A stretch of DNA of 64,000 nt from Solanum dulcamara (lineage: Eukaryota; Streptophyta; Magnoliopsida; Solanales; Solanaceae), in contig NC_077246.1 of the NCBI RefSeq assembly GCF_947179165.1, positions 71,148,421 through 71,212,420 of the forward strand, read 5' to 3'. Both the position numbers and the translations under genes were made by a program. Of the stretch, positions 1 through 12,057 are shown piece by piece. Within the stretch, counting starts at the first letter, position 1, and each line of letters begins with the position of its first letter. The notes under the pieces were generated by a model. That model was given only the letters and a program-made list of their open reading frames with translations. It made no database searches and was not told where the DNA came from.

Positions 1-730
1 GTTCCCCAGGTTGTTACGGACGCTACTATAGAAGAATCCTAGCAAATTCGACACGGACCCCTGGCACGTAAAAACTCCGTGGGCTAACACACACGAAAAA
101 GTGGCAAAATCGCCTAATTCCTATTGCGTCTCTAATAAAATGCTCCTAAACCCCTCTATAGCGCCGCCGGAGCTACTAGAGTCGTTCCCTAGGTCGTCAC
201 GGATGCTACTATGGAAGAATCAAAGAAAATTCGACCCGAACCCCCGACACCTAAAAAATTCGTGGGCTAACGCATACGAAAAACTGGCAAATTTGGCAAA
301 CTCTTATTGCATCGCAAATAAAATGCTCCTAAATCCCTCTAAAGCGCCGCCGGGGCTACTGGAGTCATTCCCCATGTCGTTACGGACGCTACTATGGAAG
401 AATCCAAGAAAATTTGACCTGGACCCTCGGCACCTTAAAAATCCGTAGGGCTAACACACACAAAATATTGGCAAAATCGCCTACTTCCTATTGCATCGCC
501 AATAAAATGCTCCTCAACCCCTCTATAGCGCAGCCGGGCTACTGGAGTCGTTCCCCAGGTCGTTACGGACGCTACTATGGAAGAATCTAAGAAAATTTTA
601 ACCCGAACCCTAGGCACCTAAAATATCTGTGGGCTAACACACACGAAAAACTGGCAAAATCGCCTAATTCCTATTGCTTCGCCAATAAAATGCTCCTTAA
701 CCCCTCCAATGCACCGCCGGGGCTACTGGA
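1..730 (+). repeat. Dispersed duplicated block, copy 1
   Basis: About four monomers (E-H-F-C and the tail of A) that match 17498-18226 at an offset of about 17497 bp. Shared private variants include the unusual ATTCCTAGCAAATTCG, GCTAACGCATACG, and the sequence AGGGCTAACACACACAAAAT at the H/F boundary. Its left end lies beyond the window. It also corresponds to the satellite on both sides of the insertion at 30469 and provides an uninterrupted version of that site between 343 and 344. Confidence 0.85.
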
Positions 731-813
731 GTCGTTTAACAGGTCGTTACGGACGCTACTATGGAAGAATGGAACAAAATTCGACCCGGACCCCCGGCAC
801 CTAAAATATCTGT
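631..813 (+). repeat. Representative 183-bp monomer (type C)
   Basis: A typical full-length monomer measured from one GGGCTAAC to the next. It has A-tracts at its left end, a 5-bp inverted repeat TATTG (672-676) and CAATA (683-687) with a 6-base loop, and AATAAA at 684-689. The type-defining bases CCTTAACCCCTCCAATG follow, then the GC-rich centre, then TATGGAAGAATGGAA. The + strand is rich in A and C. The length of 183 bp equals 61 codons, so a frame without a stop in one monomer stays open into the next until a mutation interrupts it. Confidence 0.93.
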
Positions 814-2822
814 GGGCTAACACACACGGAAAACTGGCAAAATAGCCTAATTCCTATTGCGTCGCTAATAAAATGCTTCTAAACCATTCTAAAGCGCCGT
901 CGGAGCAACTGGAGTCGTTCCCCAGGTCGTTACGGACTCTACTATGGTAGAATCCAAGAAAATTTTACCTGGACCCCCGGCACCTTAAAAATCCGTGGGC
1001 TAACACACATGAAAAATTGGCAAAATTGCCTAATTGCTATTGCGTCGCCAATCAAATGCTCCTAAACCCCTCTATAGCGCCGCCGGGGCTATAGGACTCC
1101 GTTCCTAGGTCGTTACGGACGCTACTATAGAGGAATCCTAGAAAATTCGACACGGACCCCTGGCACGTAAAAAATCTGTGGGCTAACACACACGAAAAAC
1201 TGGCAAAATCGCCTAATTCTTATTGCGTCTCTAATAAAATGCTTCTAAACCCCTCTATAGCGCCGCCGGAGCTACTAGAGTCATTTCCCAGGTCGTTACG
1301 GATGCTAATATGGAAGAATCAAAGAAAATTCGACCCGGACCTCCGGCACCTAAAAATTCCGTGGTGCTAATACACTCGAAAAACTGGCAAAATCGCCTAC
1401 TACCTATTGCGTCGCCAATAAAATGCTCCTCAACCCCTTTATAGCGCAGCCGGGCTGCTTCGTTCCCCAGGTCATTATGGACGCTATTATGGAAGAATCC
1501 ATGAAAATTTTAACCCTAACCCAGGCACCTAAAAAATCTATGGGCTAACACATACGAAAGACAGGCAAAATCGCCTAATTTCTATTGCTTCGCATATAAA
1601 ATGGTCCTTAACCCCTTCAATGCACCGCCGGGGCTAATGGAGTCGTTTACCTGGTCGGTACGGACGCAACTATGGAAGAATGGAAGAAAATTCGACCCGG
1701 ACCCCCGGCACCTAAAACAACCATGGGCTAACACACACGGAAAGCTGGCAAAATCGCCTAATTTCTATTGCGTCGCTAATAAAATGCTCCTAAACCACTC
1801 TAAAGCGCCGCCGGGGCTATTGGAGTCGTTCCCCAGGTCATTACGGACGCTACTATGGAAGAATCCAAGAAATTTTGACCCAAACCCCCGGAACCTTAAA
1901 AATCCGTGGGCTAACACACACGAAAAACTGACAAAATTGCCTAATTCCTATTGCGTCGCTAATAAAATGCTCCTAAACCACTCTAAAGCGCCGTCGGGGC
2001 TACTGGAGTAGTTCCCCAGGTTGTTACGGATGCTATTATGGAAGAATCAAAGAAAATTTGACCCGAACCCCCGACACCTAAAAAATCCGTAGGCTAACAC
2101 ATACGAAAATCTGGCAAATTTGGCAAATTATTATTGCGTCGCAAATAAAATGCACTTAAACCCCTCTAAAGCGCCGTCGGGGCTACTAGAGTCATTTCCC
2201 AGGTCATTACAGACGCTACTATGGAAGAATCCAAGAAAAGTTGACCCGGACCCCCGGCACCTAAAAAATCTGTGGGCTAACACACACGAAAAACTGGCAA
2301 AATCGCCTACTTCCTATTGCGTCGCCAATAAAATGCTCCTCAACCCCTCTATAGTGCAGCCGGGCTGCTGGAGTCATTCCCCAGGTCGTTATGGGCGCTA
2401 TTATGGAAGAATCCAAGAAAATTTTAACCCGAACCCAGGTATCTAAAAAATCTATGGGCTAACACACACGAAAAATTGACAAAATTGCCTAATTCCTATT
2501 GCTTCGCCAATAAAATGCTCCTTAACCCCTTCAATGCACCGCCGGGGCTACTGGAGTCGTTAACCTAGTCGGTACGGACTCTACTATGGAATAATGGAAG
2601 AAAATTCGACCCGGACGCCCGGCACCTAAACAATCTGTGGGCTAACACACACAGAAAACTGGCAAAATCGCCTAATTCCTATTGCGTCGCTAATAAAATG
2701 CTCCTAAACCACTCTAAAGCGCCGCCGGGGCTATTGGAGTCGTTCCCCAGGTCTTTACGGACGCAACTATGGAAGAATCCAAGAAAATTTGACCAGACCC
2801 CCGGCACCTTAAAAATTCATGG

Positions 2823-3735
2823 GCTAACACACACGAAAAACTGGCAAAATCGCATAATTCCTATTGCGTCGCCAATAAAATGCTCCTAAACCCCTCTATA
2901 GCATCGCCGGGGCTACTGGAGTCGTTCCCCAGGTCGTTACGTACGCTACTATAGAAGAATCCAAGAAAATTCAACACGGACCCCTGGCACGTAAAATATC
3001 CGTGGGCTAACACACACGAAAAACTAGCAAAATCGCCTAATTCCAATTGCGTCTCTAATAAAATGCTCCTAAACCCCTCTAAAGCGCCGCTGGGGCTACT
3101 GGAGTCATTCTCCAGGTCGTTACGGACACTACTATGAAAGAATCAAAGAAAATTTGACCCGTACCCCGGCACCTAAAAAATCCGTGGGTTAACACACACG
3201 AAAAACTGGCAAAATCGCCTAATTCCTATTGTGTCGCCAATAAAATGCTCCTAAACCCCTCTATAGCGCCGCTGGGGCTACTGGTGTCGTTTCCAGGTCG
3301 TTACGGACGCTACTATAAAAGAATCCAAGAAAATTTGACCTGAACCCCCAGCACCTTAAAAATCCGTGGGCTAACACACACGAAAAACTGGCAAAATCAC
3401 CTAATTCCTATTGCTTTGCTAATAAAATGCTCCTTAACACCTCCAATGCGCCGCCAGTGTTACTGGAGTCGTTTACCAGGTCGTTACGGATGCTACTATT
3501 GAAGAATGGAAGAAAATTCGACCCGGACCCCCGGCACCTAAAAAATCTGTGGGCTAACACACACGGAAAACTGGCAAAATCGCCTAATTCCTATTGCGTC
3601 GCTAATAAAATGCTCCTAAACCACTCTGAAGCGCCGCCAGTGCTACTGTAGTCGTTCCTTAGGTCCTTACGGACGCTACTATGGTAGAATCCAAAAAAAG
3701 TTTAACCGGACCCCCGGCACCTTAAAAATCTGTGG
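2823..3735 (+). repeat. Pentamer cassette A-D-G-C-B (about 913 bp)
   Basis: Five successive monomers of distinct types. A has CTCTATAG, then GACACGGACCCCTGGCACG. D follows GTCTCTAATAAAATG with CTCTAAAG and GCTGGGG. G has CTGGTGTCGTTTCCAGG, often one base shorter than other types. C has CCTTAAC with CCAATG and GAATGGAAG. B has CCACTCT. The next monomer at 3736 is A again. The same order occurs at 6113-7023 and, with substitutions or losses, at 4.5-5.2, 7.0-7.9 and 51.9-52.7 kb. This is read from diagnostic bases by eye, and a clustering of all monomers would refine type boundaries. Confidence 0.8.
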
Positions 3736-6112
3736 GCTAACACACATGAAAAACTGGCAAAATCGCCTAATTCCTATTACGTCACCAATAAAATGCTCCT
3801 ACACCCCTCTATAGCGCCACCGGGGCTACAAGAGTCGTTCCCCAGGTTGTTACGGACGCTACTATAGAAGAATCCTAGGAAATTCGACACGGACCCCTGG
3901 CACGTAAAACATCCGTGGGCTAACACACACAAAAAACCGGCAAAATCGCCTACTTCTTATTGCGTCGCCAATAAAATGCTCCTCAACCACTCTATAGCGC
4001 AGCTGGGCTGTTGGAGTCGTTCCCGAGGTCGTTATGGACGCTATTATGGAAGAATCCTAGAAAAGTTTAACCCGAACCCGGGCTTCTAAAAAATCTGTGG
4101 GCTAACACACACGAAAAACTGGCAAAATCGCCTAATTCCTATTGCTTCGCCAATAAAATGCTCCTTAACCCCTTCAATGCACCGCCGGGGCTACTAGAGT
4201 CGTTAAACTAGTCGGTACGGACTCTACTATGGAAGAATGGAAGAAAATTCGACCCGGACCCCCGGCACCTAAAAAATCCGTGGGCTAACACACACGGAAA
4301 ACTGGCAAAATCGCCTAATTCCTATTGCGTCGCTAATAAAATGCTCCTAAACACCTCTAAAGCGCCGCCGGGGCTATTGGAGTCATTCCCCAAGTCGTTA
4401 CGGACGCAACTATGGAAGAATCCAAGAAAATTTGAACCAGACCCCCGGCACCTTAAAAATCTGTGGGCTAACATACACGAAAAACTGGCAAAATTGCCTA
4501 ATTCCTATTGCGTCGCCAATAAAATGCTCGTAAACCCGTCTATAGCATCGCTGGGGCTACTGGAGTCGTTCCCCAGGTCGTTACGTACGCTACTACAGAA
4601 GAATCCAAGAAAATTCGACATGGACCCTTGGCACGTAAAAAATCTGTGGGCTAACACACACGAAAAACTGGCAAAATCGCCTAATTCCAATTGCGTCTCT
4701 AATAAAATGCTCCTAAACCCCTCTAAAGCGCCGCTGGGGCTACTAGAGTCATTCTCTTGGTTGTTATGGACACTACTTTAGAAGAATCAAAGAAAATTTG
4801 ACCCGAACCCCCGGCACCTAAAAAATCCGTGGGCAAACACACACGAAAAACTGGCAAAATCGCCTAATTCCTATTGCGTCGCCAATAAAATGCTCCTAAA
4901 CCCCTCTATAGCGCCGCTGGGGCTACTGGTGTCATTTGCAGGTCGTTACGGACGCTACTATAAAAGAATCCAAGAAAATTTGACCCGAACCCCCAGCACC
5001 TAAAAAATCCGTGGGCTAACACACACGAAAAATTGGCAAAATCGCCTAATTCCTATTGCTTTACCAATAAAATGCTCCTTAACACCTCCAATGCGCCGCC
5101 AGTGCTACTGGAGTCGTTTACCAGGTCGTTACGGACGCTACTATTGAAAAATGGAAGAAAATTCGACCTGGACCCCAGCACCTAAAAAATCTGTGGGCTA
5201 ACACACATGTAAAACTTCCAAAATCGCCTAATTCCTATTGCGTCACCAATAAAATGCTCCTACACCCCTCTATAGTGCCGCCGGGGCTACAGGAGTCGTT
5301 CCCCAGGTTGTTACGGACGCTACTATAGAAGAATCCTAGGAAATTCGACACGGACCCGTGGCACGTAAAAAATCTGTGGGCTAACACACACAAAAAACTG
5401 GCAAAAATCGCCTAATTCCTATTGCGTCTCTAATAAAATGCTCCTAAACCCCTCTATAGCGCCGCCGGAGCTACTGGAGTCGTTCCCCAGGTTGTTACGG
5501 ACTCTACTATAGAAGAGTCAAAGAAAATTCGACCCGAACCCCCGACACCTAAAAAATTCGTGGGCTAACACAAACGAAAAACTGGCAAATTTGGCAAACT
5601 CTTATTGCGTCGCAAATAAAATGCTCCTAAACCCCTCTAAAGCGCCGCCGGGGCTACTAGAGTCATTCCCCAGGTCATTACGGACGCTACTATGGAAGAA
5701 TCCAAGAAAATTTGACCCGGACCCCTGGCACCTAAAAAATCCGTGGGGCTAACACACACGAAAAACTGGCAAAATCGCCTACTTCCTATTGTGTCGCCAA
5801 TAAAATGCTCCTCAACCCATCTATAGGGCAGCAGGGCTGCTGGAGTCATTCCCGAGGTCGTTATGGACGCTATTATGGAAGAATCAAAGAAAATTTTAAT
5901 CCGAACCCGGGCATCTAAAAAATCTGTGGGCTAACACACACGAAAAATAGGCAAAATTGCCTAATTCCTATTGCTTCACCAATAAAATGCTCCTTAACCC
6001 CTCCAATGCACCGCCGGGGCTACTGGAGTCGTTTACCAGGTCGTTACGGACTCTACTATAGAAGAATCTAAGAAAATTTGACCCGGACCCCCGGCACCTA
6101 AAAAATCTGTGG

Positions 6113-7023
6113 GCTAACACACACGAAAAATTGGCAAAATCGCCTAATTTCTATTGCCTCGCCAATAAAATGCTCCTAAACCCCTCTATAGCATCGCCGG
6201 GGCTACTGGAGTCGTTCCCCAGGTCATTACGGATGCTACTATAGAAGTATTCAAGAAAATTCGACACGGACCCCTGGCACGTAAAAAATCGATGGGCTAA
6301 CACACACGAAAAACTGGCCAAATTGTCTAATTCCTATTGCGTCTCCAATAAAATGCTCCTAAACCACTCTAAAGCACCGCTGGAGCTACTGGAGTCATTC
6401 TCAGGTCGTTACGGACACTACTATGGAAGAATCAAAGAAAATTTGACCCGTACCTCCGGCACCTAAAAAATCCGTGGGCTAACACATGAAAAACTGGCAA
6501 AATTGCCTAATTTCTATTGCGTCGCCAATAAAATGCTCTTAAACCCATCTATAGCGCCACCGGGGTTACTGGTGTCATTCCCAGGTCGTTACGGACGCTA
6601 CTATAGAAGAATCCAAGAAAATTTAACTCGAACCACCGGCACCTAAAAAATCCGTGGGCTAACACACACGAAAAACTGGCAAAATCGCCTAATTCCTATT
6701 GCTTTACCAATAAAATGCTCCTTAACCCCTCTAATGCGCCGCCGGTGCTACTGGAGTCGTTAACCAGGTCGTTACAGACGCTACTATGGAAGAATGGAAG
6801 AAAATTCGACCCGGACCCCCGGCACCTAAAAAATCTGTGGGATAACACATACGAAAAACTGGCAAAATCGCCTAATTTCTATTGCGTCGCTAATAAAATG
6901 CTCCTAAACCACTCTAAAGCGCCACCGGGGCTAATGGAGTCATTCCCCAGGTTGTTACAGACTCTATTATGGCAGAATCCAAGAAAATTTTACCCAGACC
7001 CCCGGCACCTTAAAAATCCGTGG
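6113..7023 (+). repeat. Second complete pentamer cassette A-D-G-C-B
   Basis: The five monomers follow the same type order as at 2823-3735, total 911 bp, and lead into another A-type monomer at 7024. The G monomer near 6540 again carries CTGGTGTCATTCCCAGG. Individual bases differ from the first cassette at many CpG positions, so this is an older copy rather than a fresh duplicate. Confidence 0.75.
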
Positions 7024-7224
7024 GCTAACACACTTGAAAAACTGGCAAAATCGCCTAATTCCTATTGCGTCGTAAATAAAATGCTCCTAAACCCCTCTAT
7101 AGCGCCGCTAGGGCTACTGGAGTCATTCCCTAGGTCGTTATAGACACTACTATAGAATAATCCAAGAAAATTCGACACGGACCCCTAGCACATGAAACAT
7201 TCGTGGGCTAACACACAGGAAAAA

Positions 7225-9417
7225 CTGGCAAAATCGCCTAATTTCTATTGCGTCTCTAATAAAATGCTCCTAAACCCCTCTAAAGCACTGCTGGGGCTAC
7301 TGGAGTGGTTCCCCATGTCGTTACAGATGCTACTATGGAAGAATTCAAGAAAGTTTGAGCCGAACCCCCGGCACCAAAAAAATCCGTAGGCTAACACACG
7401 AAAAACTGGCAAAATCGCCTAATTCCTATTGCGTCGCCAATAAAATGCTCCTAAACCCCTCTATAGCGCTGCCGGGGCTACTGGTGTCATTCCATGGTCG
7501 TTAAGGATGCTACTATAGAAGAATCCAAGAAAATTTGACCCGAACCCTCGGCACCTAAAAAATCCGTGAGCTAACACACCCGAAAAACTGGCAAAATCGC
7601 CTAATTCCAATTGCTTCGCCAATAAAATGCTCCTTAACACCTCTAATGCGCCGTCGGGGCTACTGGAGTCATTTACCAGGTCGTTACAGACGCTTTTATG
7701 GAAGAATGGAAGAAAATTCGAACCAGACCCCTGGCACCTAAAAATTCTGTGGGCGAACACACATGAAAAACTGGCAAAATCGCCTAATTCCTATTGCGTC
7801 GCCAATAAAATGCTCCTAAACCACTCTAAAGCACCGCCGGGGCTACTGGAGTCTTTCCCCAGGTCGTTACGGACGCTACTATGGCAGAATCCAAGAAAAT
7901 TGTTACCCCAACCCCAGGCACCTAAAAATCTATGGTCTAACACACACGAAAAACTGGCAAAATCGCCTAATTCCTATTGTTTCGCCAATAAAATGCTCCT
8001 TAACCCCTCCAATGCGCCGCCGGGGCTACTTGAGTCGTTTACCAGGTTGTTACGGATACTACTATAGAAGAATCTAAGAAAATTCGACCCGGACCCCCGG
8101 CACCTAAAATATTCGTGGGCTAACACACACGGAAAACTGGCAAAATCGCCTAATTCCTATTGCGTCGCTAATAAAATGCTCCTAAACCACTCTAAAGCGC
8201 CGCTGGGGCTACTGTACTCGTTCTCTAGGTCGTTACGGACGCTACTATAGCAGAATTCAAGAAAAGTTTACCCGGACCCCCGGCACCTTAAAAATTTGTG
8301 GGCTAATACACATGAAAATTGGCAAAATCGCCTAATTCCTATTGCGTTGTCAATAAAATGCTCCTAAACCCCTCTATAGCGCCGCCGGGGCTACTGGAGT
8401 TGTTCCCTATGTTGTTACGGATTCTACGATAGAGGAATCCAAGAACATTCGACACGGACCCTTGGCACGTAAAAAATCCGTGGGCTAACACACATGAAAA
8501 ATTGGCAAAATTGCCTAATTTCTATTGCATCTCTAATAAAATGCTCCTAAACCACTCTAAAGCACTGCCGGGGCTACTGGAGTCATTCCCTAGGTCGTTA
8601 CGTACGCTACTATGGCAGAATCCAAGAAAATATAAGCCAGACCCCCGGCACCTTAAAAATCAGTGGGCTAACACACATGAAAAACCTGGCAAAATCGCCT
8701 AATTCCTATTGCGTCGCCAATAAAATGCTCCTAAACCCCTCTATAGCACCGCCGGGGCTGCTGGAGTCGTTCCCCAGGTCGTTACAGACGCTACGATAGA
8801 AAAATCCAAGAAAATTCGACACGGACCCCTGGCACATAAAAAATCCGTGGGCTAACACACACGAAAAACTGGAAAAATTGCTTAATTCCTATTGCGACTC
8901 TAATAAAATGCTCCTAAACCCCTCTATAGCGCCGCCGGGGCTACTAGAGTCGTTCCCTAGGTCGTTACGGACACTACTATAGAAGAATCTAAGAAAATTC
9001 GACACGGACCCCTAGCACATAAAACATTCGTGGGCTAACACACACGAAACACTAGCAAAATCGCCTAATTTCTATTGCGTGTCAAATAAAATGCTCCTAA
9101 ACCCCTCTAAAGCGCCGCTTGGGCTACTGGAGTGGTTCCCCAGGTCGTTACGGATGCTACTATGGAAGAATCAAGAAAATTTGACCCAGACCCCCGGCAC
9201 CAAAAAAATCCGTGGGCTAACACACACGAAAAACTGGCAAAATCGCCTAATTCCAATTGCTTTGCCAATAAAATGCTCCTTAACACCTCTAATGCGCCGT
9301 CGGGGCTACTGGAGTCATTTCCCAGGTCGTTACGGTCGCTTCTATTAAAGAATAGAAGAAAATTCGAACCAGACCCCTGGTACCGAAAAATTCCGTGGGC
9401 GAACACACATGAAAAAC
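7225..9417 (+). repeat. 12-monomer HOR, copy 1 (about 2193 bp)
   Basis: From about 7225 to about 9035 this copy matches the sequence 2192-2194 bp downstream, including rare variants: the monomer with TGGTTCCCCATGTCG, the module GTTACCCCAACCCCAGGCAC near 7900, and the block with TTCCCTATGTTGTTACGG near 8405. Twelve monomers of about 182.7 bp give the period. The last 380 bp (9036-9417) have no counterpart after the second copy, so the second copy is truncated there. Confidence 0.85.
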
Positions 9418-11228
9418 TTGCAAAATCGCCTAATTTCTATTGCGTCTCTAATAAATTGCTTCTAAACCCCTCTAAAGCACTGCTGGGGCTACTGGAGTGG
9501 TTCCCCATGTCGTTACAGATGCTACTATGGAAGAATTCAAGAAAGTTTGAGCCGAACCCCCGGCACCAAAAAAATCCGTAGGCTAACACACACGAAAAAC
9601 TGGCAAAATCGCCTAATTCCTATTGCGTCGCCAATAAAATGCTCCTAAACCATTCTATAGCGCTGCCGGGGCTACTGGTGTCATTCCCTGGTCGTTACGG
9701 ATGCTACTATAGAAGAATCCAAGAAAATTTGACCCGAACCCTCGGCACCTAAAAAATCCGTGAGCTAACACACATGAAAAACTGGCAAAATCGCCTAATT
9801 CCAATTGCTTCGCCAATAAAATGCTCCTTAACACCTCTAATGCGCCGTCGGGGCTACTGGAGTCATTTCCCAGGTCGTTACGGACGCTTCTATGGAAGAA
9901 TGGAAGAAAATTCAAACCAGACCCTTGGCACCTAAAAATTCCGTGGGCGAACACACATGAAAAACTGGCAAAATCGCCTAATTCCTATTGCGTCGCCAAT
10001 AAAATGCTCCTAAACCACTCTAAAGCACCGCCGGGGCTATTGGAGTCTTTCCCCAGGTCGTTACGGACGCAACTATGGCAGAATCCAAGAAAATTGTTAC
10101 CCCAACCCCAGGCACCTAAAAAATCTATGGTCTAACACACATGAAAAACTGGCAAAATTGCCTAATTCCTATTGTTTCGCCTATAAAATGCTTCTTAACC
10201 CCTCCAATGCGCCGCCGGGGCTACTTGAGTCGTTTACCAGGTTGTTACGGATACTACTATAGCAGAATCTAAGAAAATTCGACCCGGACCCCCGGCACCT
10301 AAAATATTCGTGGGCTAACACACACGGAAAACTGGCAAAATCGCCTAATTCTTATTGCGTCGCTAATAAAATGCTCCTAAACCACTCTAAAGCGCCGCTG
10401 GGGCTACTGTACTCGTTATCTATGTCGTTACGGACGCTACTATGAAGAATTCAAGAAACGTTTACCCGGACCCCCGGCACCTTAAAAATTTGTGGGCTAA
10501 TACACATGAAAATTGGTAAAATCGCCTAATTCCTATTGCGTTGCCAATAAAATACTCCTAAACCCTTTTATAGCGCCGCCGGGGCTACTGGAGTTGTTCC
10601 CTATGTTGTTACGGATGCTACGATAGAGGAATCCAAGAACATTCGACACGGACCCTTGGCACGTAAAAAATCCGTGGGCTAACACACATGAAAAATTGGC
10701 AAAATTGCCTAATTTCTATTGCATCTCTAATAAAATGCTCCTAAACCACTCTAAAGCACTGCCGGGGCTACTGAAGTCGTTCCCTAGGTCGTTACGTACG
10801 CTACTATGGCAGAATCCAAGAAAATTTTAGCCAGACCCCTGGCACCTTAAAAATCCGTGGGCTAACACACATGAAAAAACTGGCAAAATCGCCTAATTCC
10901 TATTGCGTCGCCAATAAAATGCTCCTAAACCCCTCTATAGCAGCGCCGGGGCTGCTGGAGTCGTTCCCCAGGTCTTTACGGACGCTACAATAGAAGAATC
11001 CAAGAAAATTCGACACGGACCCCTGGCACATAAAAAATCCGTGGGCTAACACACACGAAAACTGGAAAAATTGCTTAATTCCTATTGCGTCTCTAATAAA
11101 ATGCTCCTAAACCCCTCTATAGTGCCGCCGGGGCTACTAGAGTCGTTCCCCAGGTCGTTATGGACACTACTATAGAAGAATCCAAGAAAATTCGACATGT
11201 ACCCTTGGCTCCTTAAACATTCGTGGGC
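9418..11228 (+). repeat. 12-monomer HOR, copy 2 (truncated)
   Basis: The tandem partner of 7225-9417. Identity fades after about 11200, where the sequence switches to the block that is shared with 19.95 kb. The module GTTACCCCAACCCCAGGCAC near 10097, and TTCCCTATGTTGTTACGG near 10596, sit at the expected offset. Scattered single-base differences show the duplication is not brand new. Confidence 0.85.
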
Positions 11229-11275
11229 TAACACACACGAAAAACTGGCAAAATCGCCTAATTCCTATTGCATCG

Positions 11276-11277
11276 CC
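11276..11277 (+). other. 35-bp internal deletion in one monomer
   Basis: The sequence GCATCGCCAAGGCTACTGG joins the dyad region directly to the GC-rich centre. The GCTAAC spacing here is 148 bp (11227 to 11375) rather than 183. The paralogous monomer near 20010-20060 is complete, so bases from TAAAATACTCC to CGTCGCCGA were lost, with short CGCCA/CGCCGA similarity at the ends. Confidence 0.85.
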
Positions 11278-11689
11278 AAGGCTACTGGAGTCGTTCTCTA
11301 GGTCGTTACGGATGCTACTATAGAAGAATCCAAGAAAATTCGACACGGACCCGTGGCACGTAAAAAATCCGTGGGCTAACACACACGAAAAACTGGCAAA
11401 ATTGCCTAATTCCAATTGCGTCTCTAATAAAATACTCCTAAACCCCTCTAAAGCGTCGCTGGGGCTACTAGAGTCGTTCCCCAGGTCGTTACAGACGCTA
11501 CTATGGAAGAATAAAAGAAAATTCGACACAGACCCCCAGAACCTAAAAAATCAATGGGCTAACACACACGAAAAACTGGTAAAATTGCCTAATTCCAATT
11601 GCGTCTCTAATAAAATGCTCCTAAACCCCTCTATAGCGCCGCTGGGCTACTGGTGTCATTCCTAGGTCGTTACGAATGCTACTATAGAG

Positions 11690-12057
11690 GAATCCAAGAA
11701 AATTTGACACGGACCCCTGGCACGTAAAAAATCCATGGGCTAACACACATGAAAGACTGGCAAAATTGCCTAATTCCTATTGCTTTGCCAATAAAATGCT
11801 CTTTAACCCCTCTAATGCACCGCCGAGGCTACTAGAGTCATTTACCAGGTCGTTACGGACGCTACTATAGAAGAATCCAAGAAAAATTTGACACGGACCC
11901 CTGGCACGTAAAAAATCCATGGGCTAACACACATGAAAGACTGGCAAAATTGCCTAATTCCTATTGCTTTGCCAATAAAATGCTCCTTAACCCCTCTAAT
12001 GCACCGCCGAGGCTACTTGAGTCATTTACCAGGTCGTTACAGACGCTACTATAGAAG
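11690..12057 (+). repeat. Single-monomer duplication private to this copy
   Basis: Two adjacent, nearly identical type-C monomers, both with CATGAAAGACTGGCAAAATT and GCCGAGGCTACT, at GCTAAC positions 11739 and 11923 (184 bp apart). The paralog at 20.69 kb has only one. This is a monomer-scale exchange after the larger duplication. Confidence 0.82.
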
